Positions 1 through 11,850 of a stretch of DNA of 64,000 bases are shown here, in pieces. The notes below the pieces were generated by a model that did not search any database, was not told the DNA's origin, and saw only the letters and a program-made list of their open reading frames with translations. The stretch comes from Cytidiella melzeri (Eukaryota; Basidiomycota; Agaricomycetes; Polyporales; Irpicaceae), in assembly GCA_022592445.1 (NCBI GenBank), contig JABYQR010000015.1:124001-188000 (forward strand), given 5' to 3'. Every line of letters begins with the position of its first letter. Positions within the stretch are counted from its first letter, which is position 1. A program made the translations under genes and the position numbers.

Positions 1-1367
1 ATATCTGACAATGCCAAGCAGACGTTAGTCATGATTTGGATTCCTTGCACAACTCAATATGCTCCGTGAAAAGACAGTACTTACTGCGTCCCCATTGATG
101 TCTTTCCGGGACGACCAAGACCCCACCTCTGTACACAGAAACAGATGAATAGCCCACACGGCAACATGCGAGCGTAGGACTTACAAAATAGCGAACGTAA
201 TCATCCCAATGAGCCCCGATAACCTGTGCATCTTGAGTCCAAAAAGAGCGATAGCTTGCAAAGCCGTGGTGTAGCTGATACAAATGAGTCGCGTGACATT
301 TGCGATTTTGTTGCATGCTTACTAGAAGGTCGACAGGAAATCCTTTCCTTGGCAAGGGTACAATCCGGGGACGTCTTGGTGATAGTAGTTGCAGATGTGG
401 ATGAAAATGACCTGATAAACTCCCCATGCCCACGTAGATAGCCCGAGAACAACTTGATAAAGAATGGGACGGTCGCGCGGAAAGTCGAACATTACCATCA
501 CCACTAGAGGAAACGTGGCGACAGGCATGAGGGCGTAGTAGAATATAATATCCGGCAAGGTTGCAGGTCGAGGAACGACAACGACTGCAAGGGTCCAATT
601 CAAGATGTAGAAACACGCCGACCACATTGCGAGACTCTGAATGAAACTGAGAGCTGAATGAAGAGCAATAGTGGGTGGCTACACACCTTGCGCATGAACC
701 AATTTTCCTTGCAGTAGTGCTCCTCCGACTTCTGGTCAATGAACCTTGTATAGAAGAAACCTAGTACGAGTGGCCAAAGCCTCCAGCGCAGCCATATCAA
801 TGGCGTGCACCATGCCCAGAATCCATCGGCGTGTATCGCAAGGCTCTCTCTGTCGGTATTCGTGCCCCCCATCATATTACTGCCTGCCCCCCTTTCCGGT
901 GTACCTCCATGCTCAGAATGCGTTGCACTTGTGCCCTTCAATTCGTCAGCCCACTCTCTGTCCACAACGACCTCATCCACCTCCTCGTCCACATCTTCGA
1001 CCTGCCCAACCGGTCGATGATGCCCGCTACTCTCTCCAGTTGTACTCCCGTCAAAGGCAGACGACGACGACGGTGCAGTACCATTTGCCATTTTTCGGAA
1101 GAGCCTGTCCCAGTGCACGCGCAGATTCTTGTTAATCCCAGTGTCAATCCTGGCCTTCTTTTTCCGAGACGAAAGCGACACTGCCTGCAATACAGGCGGC
1201 GGCAGTCCTGGTGCGTCTAAGTTCTCTCCTTCTCCAGCCTTCACTTCAGTACTGTCGGGCACTGTCTTCTCCATGCTGAGCTGGGAGACTGGCCGACCAT
1301 TGAACGAGTTGAGCTTTGTAGAGGAGCCTGTTCCGCTGGCGAGAGACGTACGAGAACGGAAGGGCAT
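1..1367 (-). CDS. Membrane hybrid histidine kinase, N-terminal part (runs off left edge)
   Basis: Partial gene. Only the N-terminal cytosolic stretch and the membrane domain are in the window; kinase and receiver parts must lie left of position 1. Exon 1 (1367-687) ends in ENWFMRK. After a short intron comes SLAMWSACFYILNW and several hydrophobic helices with the signature FDFPRDRPILYQVVLG, then LFGLKMHRLSGLIGMITF and VPERHQWGR. Each block aligns with the downstream plus-strand kinase (for example WSAGFYIINW, YDFPRNRRVLYQVFL, VPDRHTWSR), and the intron positions match too. Assignment as a hybrid kinase therefore rests on the paralogue, not on catalytic motifs seen here. The first 190 residues are low-complexity and acidic (VDEEVDEVVVDREWADEL). 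Start chosen as the first ATG of the open frame. It is divergent from the plus-strand paralogue across 491 bp. Confidence 0.8.
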
Positions 1368-1858
1368 GGCTTGCCGAGCACCGCAGTCGCCGAGGTTGTC
1401 GAAGCTGAGAACTACGTGGCGTTAGTGCGCTGTAGGCCTCGTCGTCGGAGAGGTCGTGGTGGTCGGGACACTCTGACAGTGGGAACCATGCATAAGCGAA
1501 GTGAGGCGAGGCCTTATTTTCTCCGGGCTGTCAGCACTTATCAGAACAATTGTGATAATTAATGCGTTGTCCTCGGCTTCAGACCTCAATGTTGCTCGCA
1601 AGCCGAGTCTGTCGGTCTCTTGTGTTCGTCGTGCTGGTCGTCGACATTCCAACCGCACAATTTCGAAACATATCAAAACATATGCTGTAAGCATTAAATG
1701 TTCTAGACTTAATTACTTATTCGAATATTTGATTGCGTCGGCATGACATAATCAGGCACAGAGTCCGCGTCGGGGGCACCTGCCTAATTAAGTCTGCCAT
1801 CGGTTCCTCGTCAACGTCAACATAGCACGTCGGTCGTCGTACTTGACACCAAACCGCC
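1368..1858. promoter_or_regulatory. Shared intergenic region between divergent histidine kinase genes
   Basis: These 491 bases separate the start codons of two paralogous kinases transcribed in opposite directions, so both promoters must lie here or within the first exons. I see no open frame with coding character. The right half, about 1660-1760, is AT-rich. No clear TATA box or repeated operator was recognised by eye. Co-regulation is an inference from the layout only. Confidence 0.55.
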
Positions 1859-4800
1859 ATGAAAGCGGGAGAGTACGACGAACCAATGGGTCGTCCAAAC
1901 AGTCAAAAGACACTTTCAAGCTCTACACCGGGAGACATACTCCCAGCACCCGTATTACAATCCCGCCCAGAAGCCGCTGTGCACAAGAAGAGGACCGCGA
2001 CTACACACTGGCTGCGAGCAGGCTGGCAGCGGATTTCACGCAATCTTAACGTCACAGATGTGCCACCTTCGTCCGAGGCCGATGTTGACTTGGAGGATGT
2101 CGTCGAGGGGAACGAGTATTATGGTACGTGGTGGGGACCAAGTAAAAGGGGCGTTGCATTGGCAGAGACAGAGCAGTTGGACGAGGTAGTTGTAGACCGC
2201 GAGTGGGGAGACGAGCTTAGGTCGTGCGGTGGGTCCGAGCAAGAAGGAGGCAAGCTTGGCAACCATCCAGTGGCGGCTGCATTGGCCCCAGTTCCGGACG
2301 ACAGCGAATCAACTCACTCGCAGAGCGTCGGAATCCTCACCGCCCTTCGATGGCGCATGTACGAATTCTTTGACCCGCGCTTCAGCAACAAGAATTCTGA
2401 GGAAGTGTACAAAAGGGAAAACTGGTATCTGCGCAAGGTGAGTTACAGTCTCAGGGTATCATCTTCTCATGCTCATTGCTGTCGTAGCCCATTGCCATCT
2501 GGTCTGCCGGGTTCTACATTATCAACTGGATTATCTCTGTTGCATTTATCCCGAAGCCCATACTGCCTGCTGACAAGATATTTCTCTGGGGAATTGCGCC
2601 GGCGTTCACCTTCCCGTTATTCTTTATGATCGTCTATGACTTCCCCCGCAACCGCCGCGTGTTGTATCAAGTCTTTTTGACGATGTCGACATGGATGTGG
2701 TCGATATACTTGTTATGTGAAATGTTCAGCTGCGGGTACTACACACCACACAAGGAGAAGTGTGGCTCAAAGGATTTTCTGTCAATCTTCTAGTCAGTGC
2801 TTTACTTCAACTCTCTGTCTCTCTGTACTGACTTGAACATCAGCTACTCCACTGGCCCTCCGGTTGTAGCTTTATTCGGCTTATACTCGGATCGCCTTCC
2901 TGCCTTTGTCGGTATTGTCACGTTCATGAGCCTGTATGTCGTATCTTTATTTATCTATGAACTCGCTGACATATACTGCGTGCTTAGAGCCTGGGGGATG
3001 ATAGTCCCCGACAGACATACGTGGTCGCGAAGTACGTCATACCAACTCGGACGACCCCACCGGCTGACCTCTTCTGTAGACATCATCAATTTCTTGATCT
3101 ACCAAGTCTTCCTTCTGTACCTTCATTACCAGCGCGAGACTGTGAGTAGTAAAATGTTGAGGTTTGGGAGCTTCTGCTGACTTTTGGATAAAGGCAGAAC
3201 GCAGGCTGTACACGCTCCGTGACGAACTCAAAGTACAATTTCGCGCCACTCAGAAAGCACAGATCAACGAACGCAGGGCTGCTGACTCTAAGCGCCGACT
3301 CACCTCCTACGTCTTCCACGAGGTTCGCGTGCCATTGAATACGGCATTACTGGCTGTGCAAAATATGGCTGCCTCTCGCGACCCAGACAGCTCACCCGAT
3401 ATTGAGTTCACCGCTCTCGAGGGCAGTCTGAGCATGATGTCCAAGGTATTGAACGACGTTCTGGACTTCAATAGGATGGACAGCGGCAGGTTCGAAAGCT
3501 TGGCAAAGCCGTACTCATTCCATCAAGTCATGAAATCGTTGTTCGTCCCGCTGAGGTTGGCGACAGACGCGAGAGGGTTGACGCTCGTAACCGAACTGGA
3601 TGAGAATATCGACGAGGTCGCCAGACGGGCGCTGTATCACGCTAGGGGATATAGCGAGGAACAGATCGCAGAAAAGATGGCACATAGTTTGGACGCTGTT
3701 GTTGTGGGAGATGAAACTAGGCTGAGGCAGATTATCACTAACCTCGCTAGGTGAGTGCATCGTCGATGCTATAGGAACGAAACTGATTACATCTGTGCAG
3801 TAATGCCTGCAAATTCACCCCAGCAGGTGGTACACTCATTGTGTCGACAAAGCTCGTCCGTCCTGTGTGGCCATTGCAGCATCGTACCGACTCTGAAACG
3901 CTCACCACCACAAACAGCGAGTATTGTAAGGACATCAAGGATGACATTACGATTGTTGATTCGGATACCAAAGAAGGTAAGCATCCAAGTTGTCTCCCCC
4001 TTCCAGAGAGTTGTTGATCCTGCAAGCAGCCAACCACATATCTCCACGAAAGATGCCGCATCATTGCACCTCCGCAAAGAAATCGTCGCTTGAGCAGATC
4101 GTTGTTAGAATCGAGGTCACAGACACTGGCACTGGCATCAGTCCGAAAGACATGGTTGAAAGCAATTTGTTTTGTAAGCATCCTTGTCGAACAGACACGA
4201 TGGTTGGCTCACGTTTCTACAGCGGCTTTCACGCAAACCGACCTCGGAAGACAGCAGGGTAAGCTTATTTACCAGTGGACATACTCACTGTTCGCTCATC
4301 TTAGCGGTGATCAGGTGGAAAAGGCACAGGCCTTGGCTTGGCTCTCGTCCGTCAAATTGTGAAGCTCAGTGGAGGCCGGCTCGGTGTCCAGTCAAAAGTT
4401 GGGTCCGGATCGACGTTTTGGGTAGAGCTGCGTGAGTGATTTCCTGCTTCGCCTCTGTATCATCTGTCTGAGTCGAATCGGACGTAGCGCTCGGGGTTGG
4501 TGCTAAAGCCTTGTCTTGGACGAACTTACCACACTTTACACCGCAGACGACTACACCGCGCCAGGAAGCTACGTTCTTTCCACCGGGAGCTATGTTGGAT
4601 ATGCCTTTGAAGAAGGATATCACATCGCCTGCGGCATTTCGGAGACCTATGTCTCGAATCAACGCTATGCATTCTATCATGGAGCAGCGTGAGTCACGCG
4701 TAGTACTCCTTTGGTCGCTTACTCAAATCGTGTTTCTTTCCATAGAGGGCATGGTGGAAATATCGACAAAGCACGAAGACGATGGGAAGATTCTGACACG

Positions 4801-5668
4801 TACAATTGGCGACTCGTCCACGGGAACTGACCCAACTCCTACTGTTCCGCTAACTACCCCCGAGTCCTCTCCGATAATCACTTCTGCTGTCCCACCAGCA
4901 CTCTCCACATTAGTTTCGGAAACCACCACCCGACCGAACTTTGTACAAATCCCTTCCCGCCACTCGTTCGGATTTGGGTTTGACGAGCCCCTCGCCGAGC
5001 ACACTCCTGCACATACGCCGTCTGACGGTTCTACACCACATTGGGAGCTAGGACTTCGGGTGCTGGTCGTTGATGACGACCCGCTCACCCGTAAGCTGAT
5101 GGCTCGCATGCTGAAGAGACTGGGCTGCAAGGTGTCTACGGCTGAGAACGGTGGCATCGCACTGGATCTCGTGTTGAACGGCTGCTCTTCTGCCCGACCT
5201 ACACCCTCTTCAGAAAATCACAACCACGCTGGTTTGTCGCTAGAAGCAGCGACCGCTGGGCACGTTCCTGGAGACGAGCTCAAGTATGCCGTTGTCTTCC
5301 TGGACAATCAGATGCCTGTCATGTCTGGGTTGGAAACGGTAGCGGCTTTGCGAGAGTTGGGCCGGAAAGACTTTGTTGTTGGGGTTACTGGTAAGTCATG
5401 TTACCAGATTTCCCCGAAAAATCGTTGGAGCTAACTTTTCGCTGCCAGGAAACGCCCTTTTAGACGACCAGCAAGAGTTTACCGGCGCTGGAGCGGACTT
5501 GTGAGTGCTTGTTTGATTTCAACGACGACGAGGCTGACCCGTCACGTTAGTGTACTCACGAAACCTGTTCAAGAGAAAGCTCTGAAATCCATGCTAGCTA
5601 TTGCCGATCAACGACAAAGGCAAAGGACTTTGTTGCTCGAACCACCAGAACCTCCTGCGCCACCATGA
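1859..5668 (+). CDS. Membrane-anchored hybrid histidine kinase (HisKA-HATPase-receiver)
   Basis: A two-component sensor that should autophosphorylate on histidine and pass phosphate to its own receiver aspartate. Exon 1 (1859-2437) encodes about 193 cytosolic, acidic residues. Exons 2-5 encode a multi-helix membrane domain (WSAGFYIINW onwards). The H-box is FHEVRVPLNTALLAVQNM. The N-box is DETRLRQIITNLARSNACKF, G1 is VTDTGTGI, the F-box is SAFTQTDLG, and G2 is GKGTGLGLALVRQIV, all intact once about ten short introns are removed. The C-terminal receiver has VVDDDPLTRKL, acceptor Asp in FLDNQMPVMSG and the conserved Lys in LTKPV. A low-complexity insert of about 30 residues sits before the phosphoacceptor strand. 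No PAS, GAF or HAMP domain was seen, so the membrane domain is the likely sensor. It is paralogous to the divergent gene to its left and to a relic near 27 kb. Confidence 0.88.
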
Positions 5669-6840
5669 TTTGGATTTTGACCGCCATCTAGACTTTTTTA
5701 AATCTATTTTTATCTATTTATTGATATCTACGACGCTCATCTCTGCGCTTCAGGTTTACCTCGTCTTTTTTTGCGCTCTGTTCTTTAGGAAGTGCTTCGT
5801 GTTTTGCACCGATACCATCGCCACTTTCACCGTCACCACCACTGCACCGACCGTCGCTAGCATTATTATCATCATCACCATCATGGATATCATCATCCAC
5901 ACTCATACTCATCACGCATTAACATGCATCATGCCTGTACCAATACTTGTCTGTTCTAGATATTTGTGTATTAGTACGGCCTTTCTAGCATACTAGCCTG
6001 CATAATAACATTGTATAGTTGAATGAGTTTGATTTGTCCGGGTTGTGAATATTTTTTTGTTGGAAGGAGGCATAGACGATGTTCTGTGCTTGGCAGGTTC
6101 CGTATATTTCAGGTGGTGTCGATGTCAATATTACGACGTCCATGTCTCTGGCTTCACCGCTATACGTATACGCCTTCTCGGCTACTGTGTGCTTCGCTAC
6201 TGTCTTGGTTCGTCGCGAGACGCTTCTTGCTATGCACCCTAGCAGACATGTCCGAGTCGACAACGCGTACTTTGAAGTGCCGAAGTAGATACCGAGGAGA
6301 ACGGATACTAGTCGAGTTCTGCAACCAATTGTAGCAAACACTTCACGGGAGATGATGGGGAGTTGGAGGGAGATGATATCCACCCTTGACTTACATGGAT
6401 TTACACACGTTGTGTGCTCTCTCTAAAATAAAAAAAGACGTGTCAGAGCACAAAAGAAAGCCAAAGTTTTCGGGGCGATTGTGACGGTTAAAATATTGTG
6501 AGCTCTCAAGTTGTACACGGCTGGCATCAATCCGAGTCTTGGCGCTCACTGACGATGTCAAACGAATACAAACCTATACCGACTAAAGCCTCTGGAGCGT
6601 CTGGGTCTGTTGTCCCTGTCCACCGTCTCTATCGATAGACAGCAGAGAAGCGAGTGTGGGTCCTCACCTGGTCGAGCCTTGAAGATCCAGGCGACGTGCA
6701 AGAAGAACATTGAAGTTCGGTTACAATTGGGAGAGTATGCCATTGAGAGGAAGCGTACCGTTGCAGGTCAATAATGGCGATATGAGTATGAATGGTACTA
6801 GTTATTTGAGCGCCTCAACACGGGCCTCTCCTCAGCACAC
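5669..6840. other. Intergenic region, no gene recognised
   Basis: About 1.2 kb between the kinase stop codon and the dead RRT8-like copy. Several short open frames exist on both strands but none has a recognisable domain or splice-compatible extension. A pyrimidine and AT-rich stretch just after the stop (5690-5740) is a plausible polyadenylation region. From about 6815 the sequence starts to resemble the promoter of the intact RRT8-like gene (the stretch around 15075-15115), marking the left edge of that duplication. Confidence 0.4.
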
Positions 6841-6845
6841 ACACA

Positions 6846-7835
6846 ATGTCCGCCTCGTCTCAACGAACAGCTTCAACGAACATAAGACAATGCGTTATCC
6901 GTCTCTGAGACGAGTTGTGGACAAAATGCACCGAAGTATTGCGGACCGCTCGTCAGGCAGTCGCCTCCCTAGCTTGGCTGTGGCCAGTACGTGGGCTAGT
7001 GTACACGATATTCCGTGGGTACCTATCATCATGTCACAAAGTGTTCGCTCATCATTCCAAACCAATGCAATAGATTCTCCTGTCCCATTCCACGGTGAGA
7101 CTAGTTCTCATCGACTCACTGCGCAGCTCAGCCACCGCCTTTGCCATCCTCGCATACTTCACATACGTCCATCAAGCAGCAGTCCTATCCTTTCAGAGGA
7201 CCTCTTTTCTCGCTTTTCCTCCTCGGTGCCGATTCCATCCTTTGGCTGGCATTCTTCCCCAAGTCCATCCTTCTTGGACCTACCGTTCACTTCGTCTTTG
7301 ACGACACTCTCGACACTCAAGGACAACATCGGCTCGTCAGAGGACCATACATAGGGTTTGCTGAAAAACGCTGAAAACACAACCTCCGGTTTGCAAACAC
7401 TGCTGTGGCTGTCTGGCGATGGCTTCCTCCGGTGTCTCGTTACCTTTCCCCTCAATACACTCCCTGTTCATGGGACCGTTCTGTTCTTACTCGTGAACGG
7501 ACAGCGCTCTGGGCCCGGCTGGCAAGTCAGGTATATCGAGTTGAAGGGCTTCAACAACGTCCAGCAGAAGGAGTTTACAAGGCAGCATCGGCCAGAATAT
7601 GATATGTACGTGCCCCTCTCGCACGTGTTTGCTCTGAGCGTGATCTGACACTTTCCCCCGTAGATTTGGAGCCAGTGCATTCGCACTTTCCTTCATTCCC
7701 ATTGTCGGTGTTGTGCTCGCGTTCACGAGCACCGTAGGCGCGGCGCAATGGGCCGCAGACATGGAAGCACGGTCCGCTATTGTCAAAGGGCCTTCTGCTA
7801 TAAAGGAGACAGACAAGTCGAAATGGCAATCGTGA
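6846..7835 (+). pseudogene. RRT8/EI24-like membrane protein, inactivated duplicate
   Basis: This is a decayed copy of the gene at 15118. The ATG at 6846 is followed by in-frame TGA at 6906-6908, where the intact copy has the Trp codon of RLWDELQ. Beyond it the frame reads DELWTKCTEVLRTARQAV, then after an intron SSATAFAILAYFTYVHQAAVL. A small deletion then shifts to another frame (GPLFSLFLLGADSI, KSILLGPTVHFVFDDTL), and a further shift gives GDGFLRCLVTFPLNTLPVHG, NGQRSGPGWQVRYIELKGFN and, after the last intron, SFIPIVGVVLAFTSTVGAAQ. So there is one nonsense codon and at least two frameshifts. Both introns and about 270 bp of 3' flank are still alignable to the intact copy. Confidence 0.85.
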
Positions 7836-8484
7836 TGTACATTCAAGTGTTCCAATGCGTGTATTGCTTATTGAATTCCAGTTCTCCTTTTCTACCATGG
7901 TTCATGAAGGAATTGCTGTTCGCGAGTCAAGAAAACCCTCAGATACAGAGCCTTGTCTCGTAGCCCCTGTCAGTCCATCATCTATGTTGGCAACCTTCGA
8001 AATGTGTAGCGCTGCTTTGATTCTAACGCTCGGTGGCTGAAAGATGCTCTCGTCGCATCTAGTAACAATGCCAACAGATCTCCAAGACATGCCACCAAGG
8101 GCCCGACTTTCATTTTCTACCGTGATGAAGAGTGAAAGATCCGTCGAACAGCTCTAGGACATTCAGTATACAAATGAATAACCTTCGAATTCTCGACCCG
8201 CTGTCCTCCCCTCCCCGCATCCTAGTCTCGAAATCTGGATCATCCCCACACCGCTTTCCCGTTGAGACAATCTCAACCAACACCCCTGTGGAAATTCCAG
8301 TGCAAGTTTCAGGCTGCGGGACATTTATGCCACAATCTGTCTTTGCTACCAGCAAATTTTGATTGTTTCATCTTTAGTGTCGGGGTCTGTTGTACACACA
8401 GCCTTCGTGTACATGCACATTAGCCATGGACTTTGTACCTTATCTGAAGTCTTTTGACAAGCCTTATTGCCTTACTCGTGCAGA

Positions 8485-9185
8485 TAACCTTGTGCCATGT
8501 GCCCTGTGCACAACTTTCTGAATCTCCCAGGGTTACAACTGCACATGAACTACAAGATACATGAAGCCCCCTGGTGCTGTACTGTATGTATCATTGATAT
8601 ATTACTCCCAAACATGTTCCATCACTTCAGAATAGATACACATTCATCAATCCCACACTGTTGGTTGTTTGTCTCATTAGCACTGCACATGAGCTGCAAG
8701 AGATATAAAGCCCCTTGCTACCCTACTTGTACCTCAGCCCAACACTTGCCACTCAGCCCCCACTTCCCCAAGTTTCCTCATTGCGACAGTGCTGGTCGGT
8801 CAGTACATTGTTGTTTGCATTGCACTTGCCTTGTGTCACTGTTCTGAAGTTGTTCAAACAGCTTAGCTTATCTGTCCTACTGCCCTTTCAAACCCTCCTC
8901 CCCCCTCATTCTTGTGCTTCAGCACACCTCCATTTCCCTCAGTCCTCAGCACTGTTTGGTAAGTATATTGTCATATGTGTTGCAGTTGACAGGGGCTAGT
9001 GTACTGAGACATGTTCTTACAGCTAGCTGTCTGACAGGCCTTTGACACACCTCCCTCTGCTGCTCCAGGAGGCTATTCTGCTACCTCAGTGCTGGTCAGT
9101 AAGTACATTGTTACCTGTGTTGCATTTGCCATGGCTACTGTACTGAACCTTTGTTCTTACAGCTAGCCATCAGACTATAACCCTT
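8485..9185 (+). repeat. Degenerate tandem repeats upstream of the small secreted protein gene
   Basis: Three units of about 140-160 bp begin near 8791, 8951 and 9091 with the theme (ca)ctG-gTc-GTAAGTACATTG. Each runs through a TTGCA-rich stretch and closes near 8850, 9013 and 9150 with a pyrimidine tract and acag-ctagc. A shorter theme, AGATA-x-A-x-GCCCC, occurs near 8558 and 8700. In the second and third units, and in altered form in the first, a splice-donor-like motif is followed about 60 bases later by an acceptor-like motif, so the array resembles a multiplied 5' leader intron. This description is from direct reading; the function is unknown. Confidence 0.6.
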
Positions 9186-9214
9186 CCCAACTTCCTCCAA
9201 CATCCTATACTGTC

Positions 9215-9721
9215 ATGCGGTCCTTGACCTCCCTTGTTCTGCTTGCTGCTGTTGTTGCTGGCACTGTCCACATGGCCACTGTGTTTGCCACCCCACTTGG
9301 CAGCAGGGAGCTGGACAAATCTTTTGATCCTGGTGACCTCCACAGCTGGGAGAGTCGGAGTGAAATACCAGGCACTAGCAAAATTGTTGACCAGCCAGTA
9401 GCGCCTGTTGTTGAGAAACCCAAATCTGAGGACCCCAAAGCTAAAAGATACAGGGCAATACACCTAAGAATCCTAAAATTTCAGATGTCGCAAGAGGAGG
9501 AAGAATATAAGGCGTTGCACAACGAGGGAAATGGTTATGACCAGCGACGTTATCAATTGTGGGCTGAATTGAAGAAACCAGGGATTTTACCTGAGCGTCA
9601 TAAGTATTGCTCAAGCGAGTTCTCACGTTTGACCAAATTGTCACAAGAAACATCTAGCAAGCGTATTCAAATACTTGCTGAGATGACAGCTCTCAGGAAA
9701 GCCATAAGAAAATTAGAATAG
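9215..9721 (+). CDS. Small secreted protein, unknown family
   Basis: A single-exon open frame of 168 residues beginning MRSLTSLVLLAAVVAGTVHM. This is a classic signal peptide with likely cleavage after VFA (residue about 25), so the product is predicted to leave the cell. The mature part is charged and helical (QMSQEEEEYKALHNEGN, SKRIQILAEMTALRKAIRK) with no recognised domain and one cysteine in the mature region. It sits inside repetitive DNA, directly after the tandem leader repeat, and no homologue appears elsewhere in the window. Base composition is closer to the surrounding repeat than to the conserved genes. Small secreted proteins in repeat-rich DNA are common in mushroom genomes; a role as effector is only a guess. 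Confidence 0.6.
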   Translation: MRSLTSLVLLAAVVAGTVHMATVFATPLGSRELDKSFDPGDLHSWESRSEIPGTSKIVDQPVAPVVEKPKSEDPKAKRYRAIHLRILKFQMSQEEEEYKALHNEGNGYDQRRYQLWAELKKPGILPERHKYCSSEFSRLTKLSQETSSKRIQILAEMTALRKAIRKLE

Positions 9722-10029
9722 TTTACCAAAATTAGACAAGACTCATGTCATTCTCTTGTAGTCTTGTATAAAGTCTTCTGTACAATGATATGCAGAGGGG
9801 GGAAGTCTTTCTCACAGCTTTTCAAGACAAGAACACCAGATTGTCAAAGGTTGGAAAGTGCCTGTGACAACTCCAAGGATCATGTGTCCATTACTCAGAA
9901 AATGTGCAACACTGTGTAGCTATAAGAGTTTATCACTTCAAAAAAGGCACTGAAGTAGTGCACATACTTCCTTACACTTTACTATCCTGTATCTGCACGG
10001 TTTTTGTCTACGACTACATATATACTAGC

Positions 10030-11850
10030 GTTAGCAAGGCTGGCAAGCGGTAAGTACAATTCCTAAAGATTGAATGAAATATCACTTTTTGAGCTAAATT
10101 TGTTGGTGCTGGTAGCAGCCTGAATAAGTAATTGTGTTAGGAATGGCTTCTTCAATGATAATGTACAGTAAGTTAGTAGTTTGTCTTCACTAGAGCACAC
10201 AATCATCTATGAAAGCAGAGGTACTGTGCTGTGTTGTTTTAAGTGCAACAATGGGTGTGAGTACAGAATTAAAACATGTACAAGGTTGTGGAGTAGAGCA
10301 TGGAGATAAAGATTGTTTCACATGCGTCTTCTTCTTAATGGTGTTGAACTATGTTAAATATTCTAGATACAATTTGGTAGACTGCAGGAGCAGGGTTGCA
10401 AGTGATTATGTTATTGATAGCAAATTGAATAAATCATATAGCATGAAATAGTTAATTGCACCTGTGACTTTTTTACCAAAAAGAACCTGAGTAAACAACT
10501 CTGTTCCTGGTATGGATTTTGCCAAGCCATCTGGTGATGAATATTGACTGTATTACAGGCATTTGCTATTGGTGACACTGTTGATAGGCAACTTGATCTG
10601 GGATAAAGTGACTGTAGTACAATGATAAGTTTGGTTGCAGGAAAATGAGCCATACATTGATGAGGGTAGTCACCAATGGTGGCAAGGGGCTTCATATATC
10701 TTATCATGATCTTGTGCAGTGTTCACTGCTGATGAAAGAAAATTGCTTGCTTAAGGAATGGAGGGCTTGAGGGTGTCTCATAAGATCAACTCCCACAGCA
10801 AGTTACATGTGTCCTGTTGATGTATGAACTGCCTCATCTCCATTAAAACTGCCACAGGCTGTGTTCTGACTGTAACTCCTGCTTGTAGAGCCACTAGTGG
10901 TTGTGAAACTGTGTGAAAGAATCAAAGGCAGTGCTCTATGGTGATGCAACCGCGTCCTGTTGATGTCTGAACTGCCTCAGCCCCACTAAAACTGCCACAG
11001 GCTGTGCTCTGATTGTAACTCCTCCTACAGAGCAGCTAATGCTTGTGCAATTTTGTGGACCAATTGAATGCAGCACTGGCTGCTGATGAAACCATGTCTA
11101 GCTGATGTCTGCATTGCCTCACCCCCATCAGAGCTGCCACAGGCTATGTTCTGATTTTAACTCCTCCTTAAAGAGCAACTAATGGTTGTAAAACCTTGTG
11201 CAACAATCGAATGCAGTGCTTGCTGCTAATGCAACCATGTACTGTTGATGTCTGAACTGCCTCACTCCTATTGGAACTGCCACAGGCTGTGTTCTGATTG
11301 TAACTCCTGCTTGATGAGCAACTAACAGTTGTGAAACTTTGTGAAACAATCAGATACAGTACTCACTACTAATGCAGCCACAAATTTACATTGTCCAAGA
11401 ATGTAGGGATTGAGAATTTGTAGTTAGCTTCCAAAGTACTGGTAACTCTTGCTCAGAGCCAATACTATGTGTGGCATGTCTTCTAATTGTATTCCTTGTT
11501 CAGAGAGCAAGAAATGTCTGTAGATTGCTGCACATCTACCTGACCAGAATTTGACATCATGTGCCAGCCAGATCAAAGTTTGAATCTGAGTCTGAGTAAC
11601 TTTTTTTCAGTAGACTGGCCATATGTTGCTCATTTCCACTTCAATTGACAGGATTTCTGTACCAGGATGTTCCACAAGATAGGCTATCCAATGGTGTATT
11701 ATATGCATAGATTTGTACCAACATGCAGTCTGTACAAATCAAAAAGTGCATTTTTATTGTAAAGGTAATCTGATACAAAGTTATAAAGGGCTGTTAAAAA
11801 ATTCAGTGTGATGCAATCAACTGTTGGGATGTGGGGCAATGGTGACTTTG
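10030..11850 (+). repeat. Interspersed repeat of unknown class, copy 1
   Basis: This stretch recurs in reverse orientation on the right side of the window (61675-62260 plus 54960-56742, where a copia element splits it). Matching landmarks are GTTAGCAAGGCTGGCAAGC (10043; reverse near 62240), the TTGCTATTGGTGACA segment (10562; reverse near 61705) and the GAGGGCTTGAGGGTGTC segment (10762; reverse near 56570). No long coding frame is present. It contains a four-unit tandem repeat. The class is unknown; it could be a non-autonomous transposon or an old satellite-bearing insertion. Confidence 0.75.
10790..11386 (+). repeat. Tandem repeat, about 143-bp unit, four copies
   Basis: Units start near 10816, 10959, 11101 and 11244 with the theme GTTGATGTCTGAACTGCCTCA. 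This is followed by a conserved ACTGCCACAGGCTGTGTTCTGA core and a TAACTCCT element, then a variable AACTAATGGTTGTGAAAC block. Units differ by point changes and small gaps. Reverse-complement units of the same theme occur near 55430-55660 and 56270-56530. Confidence 0.85.
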
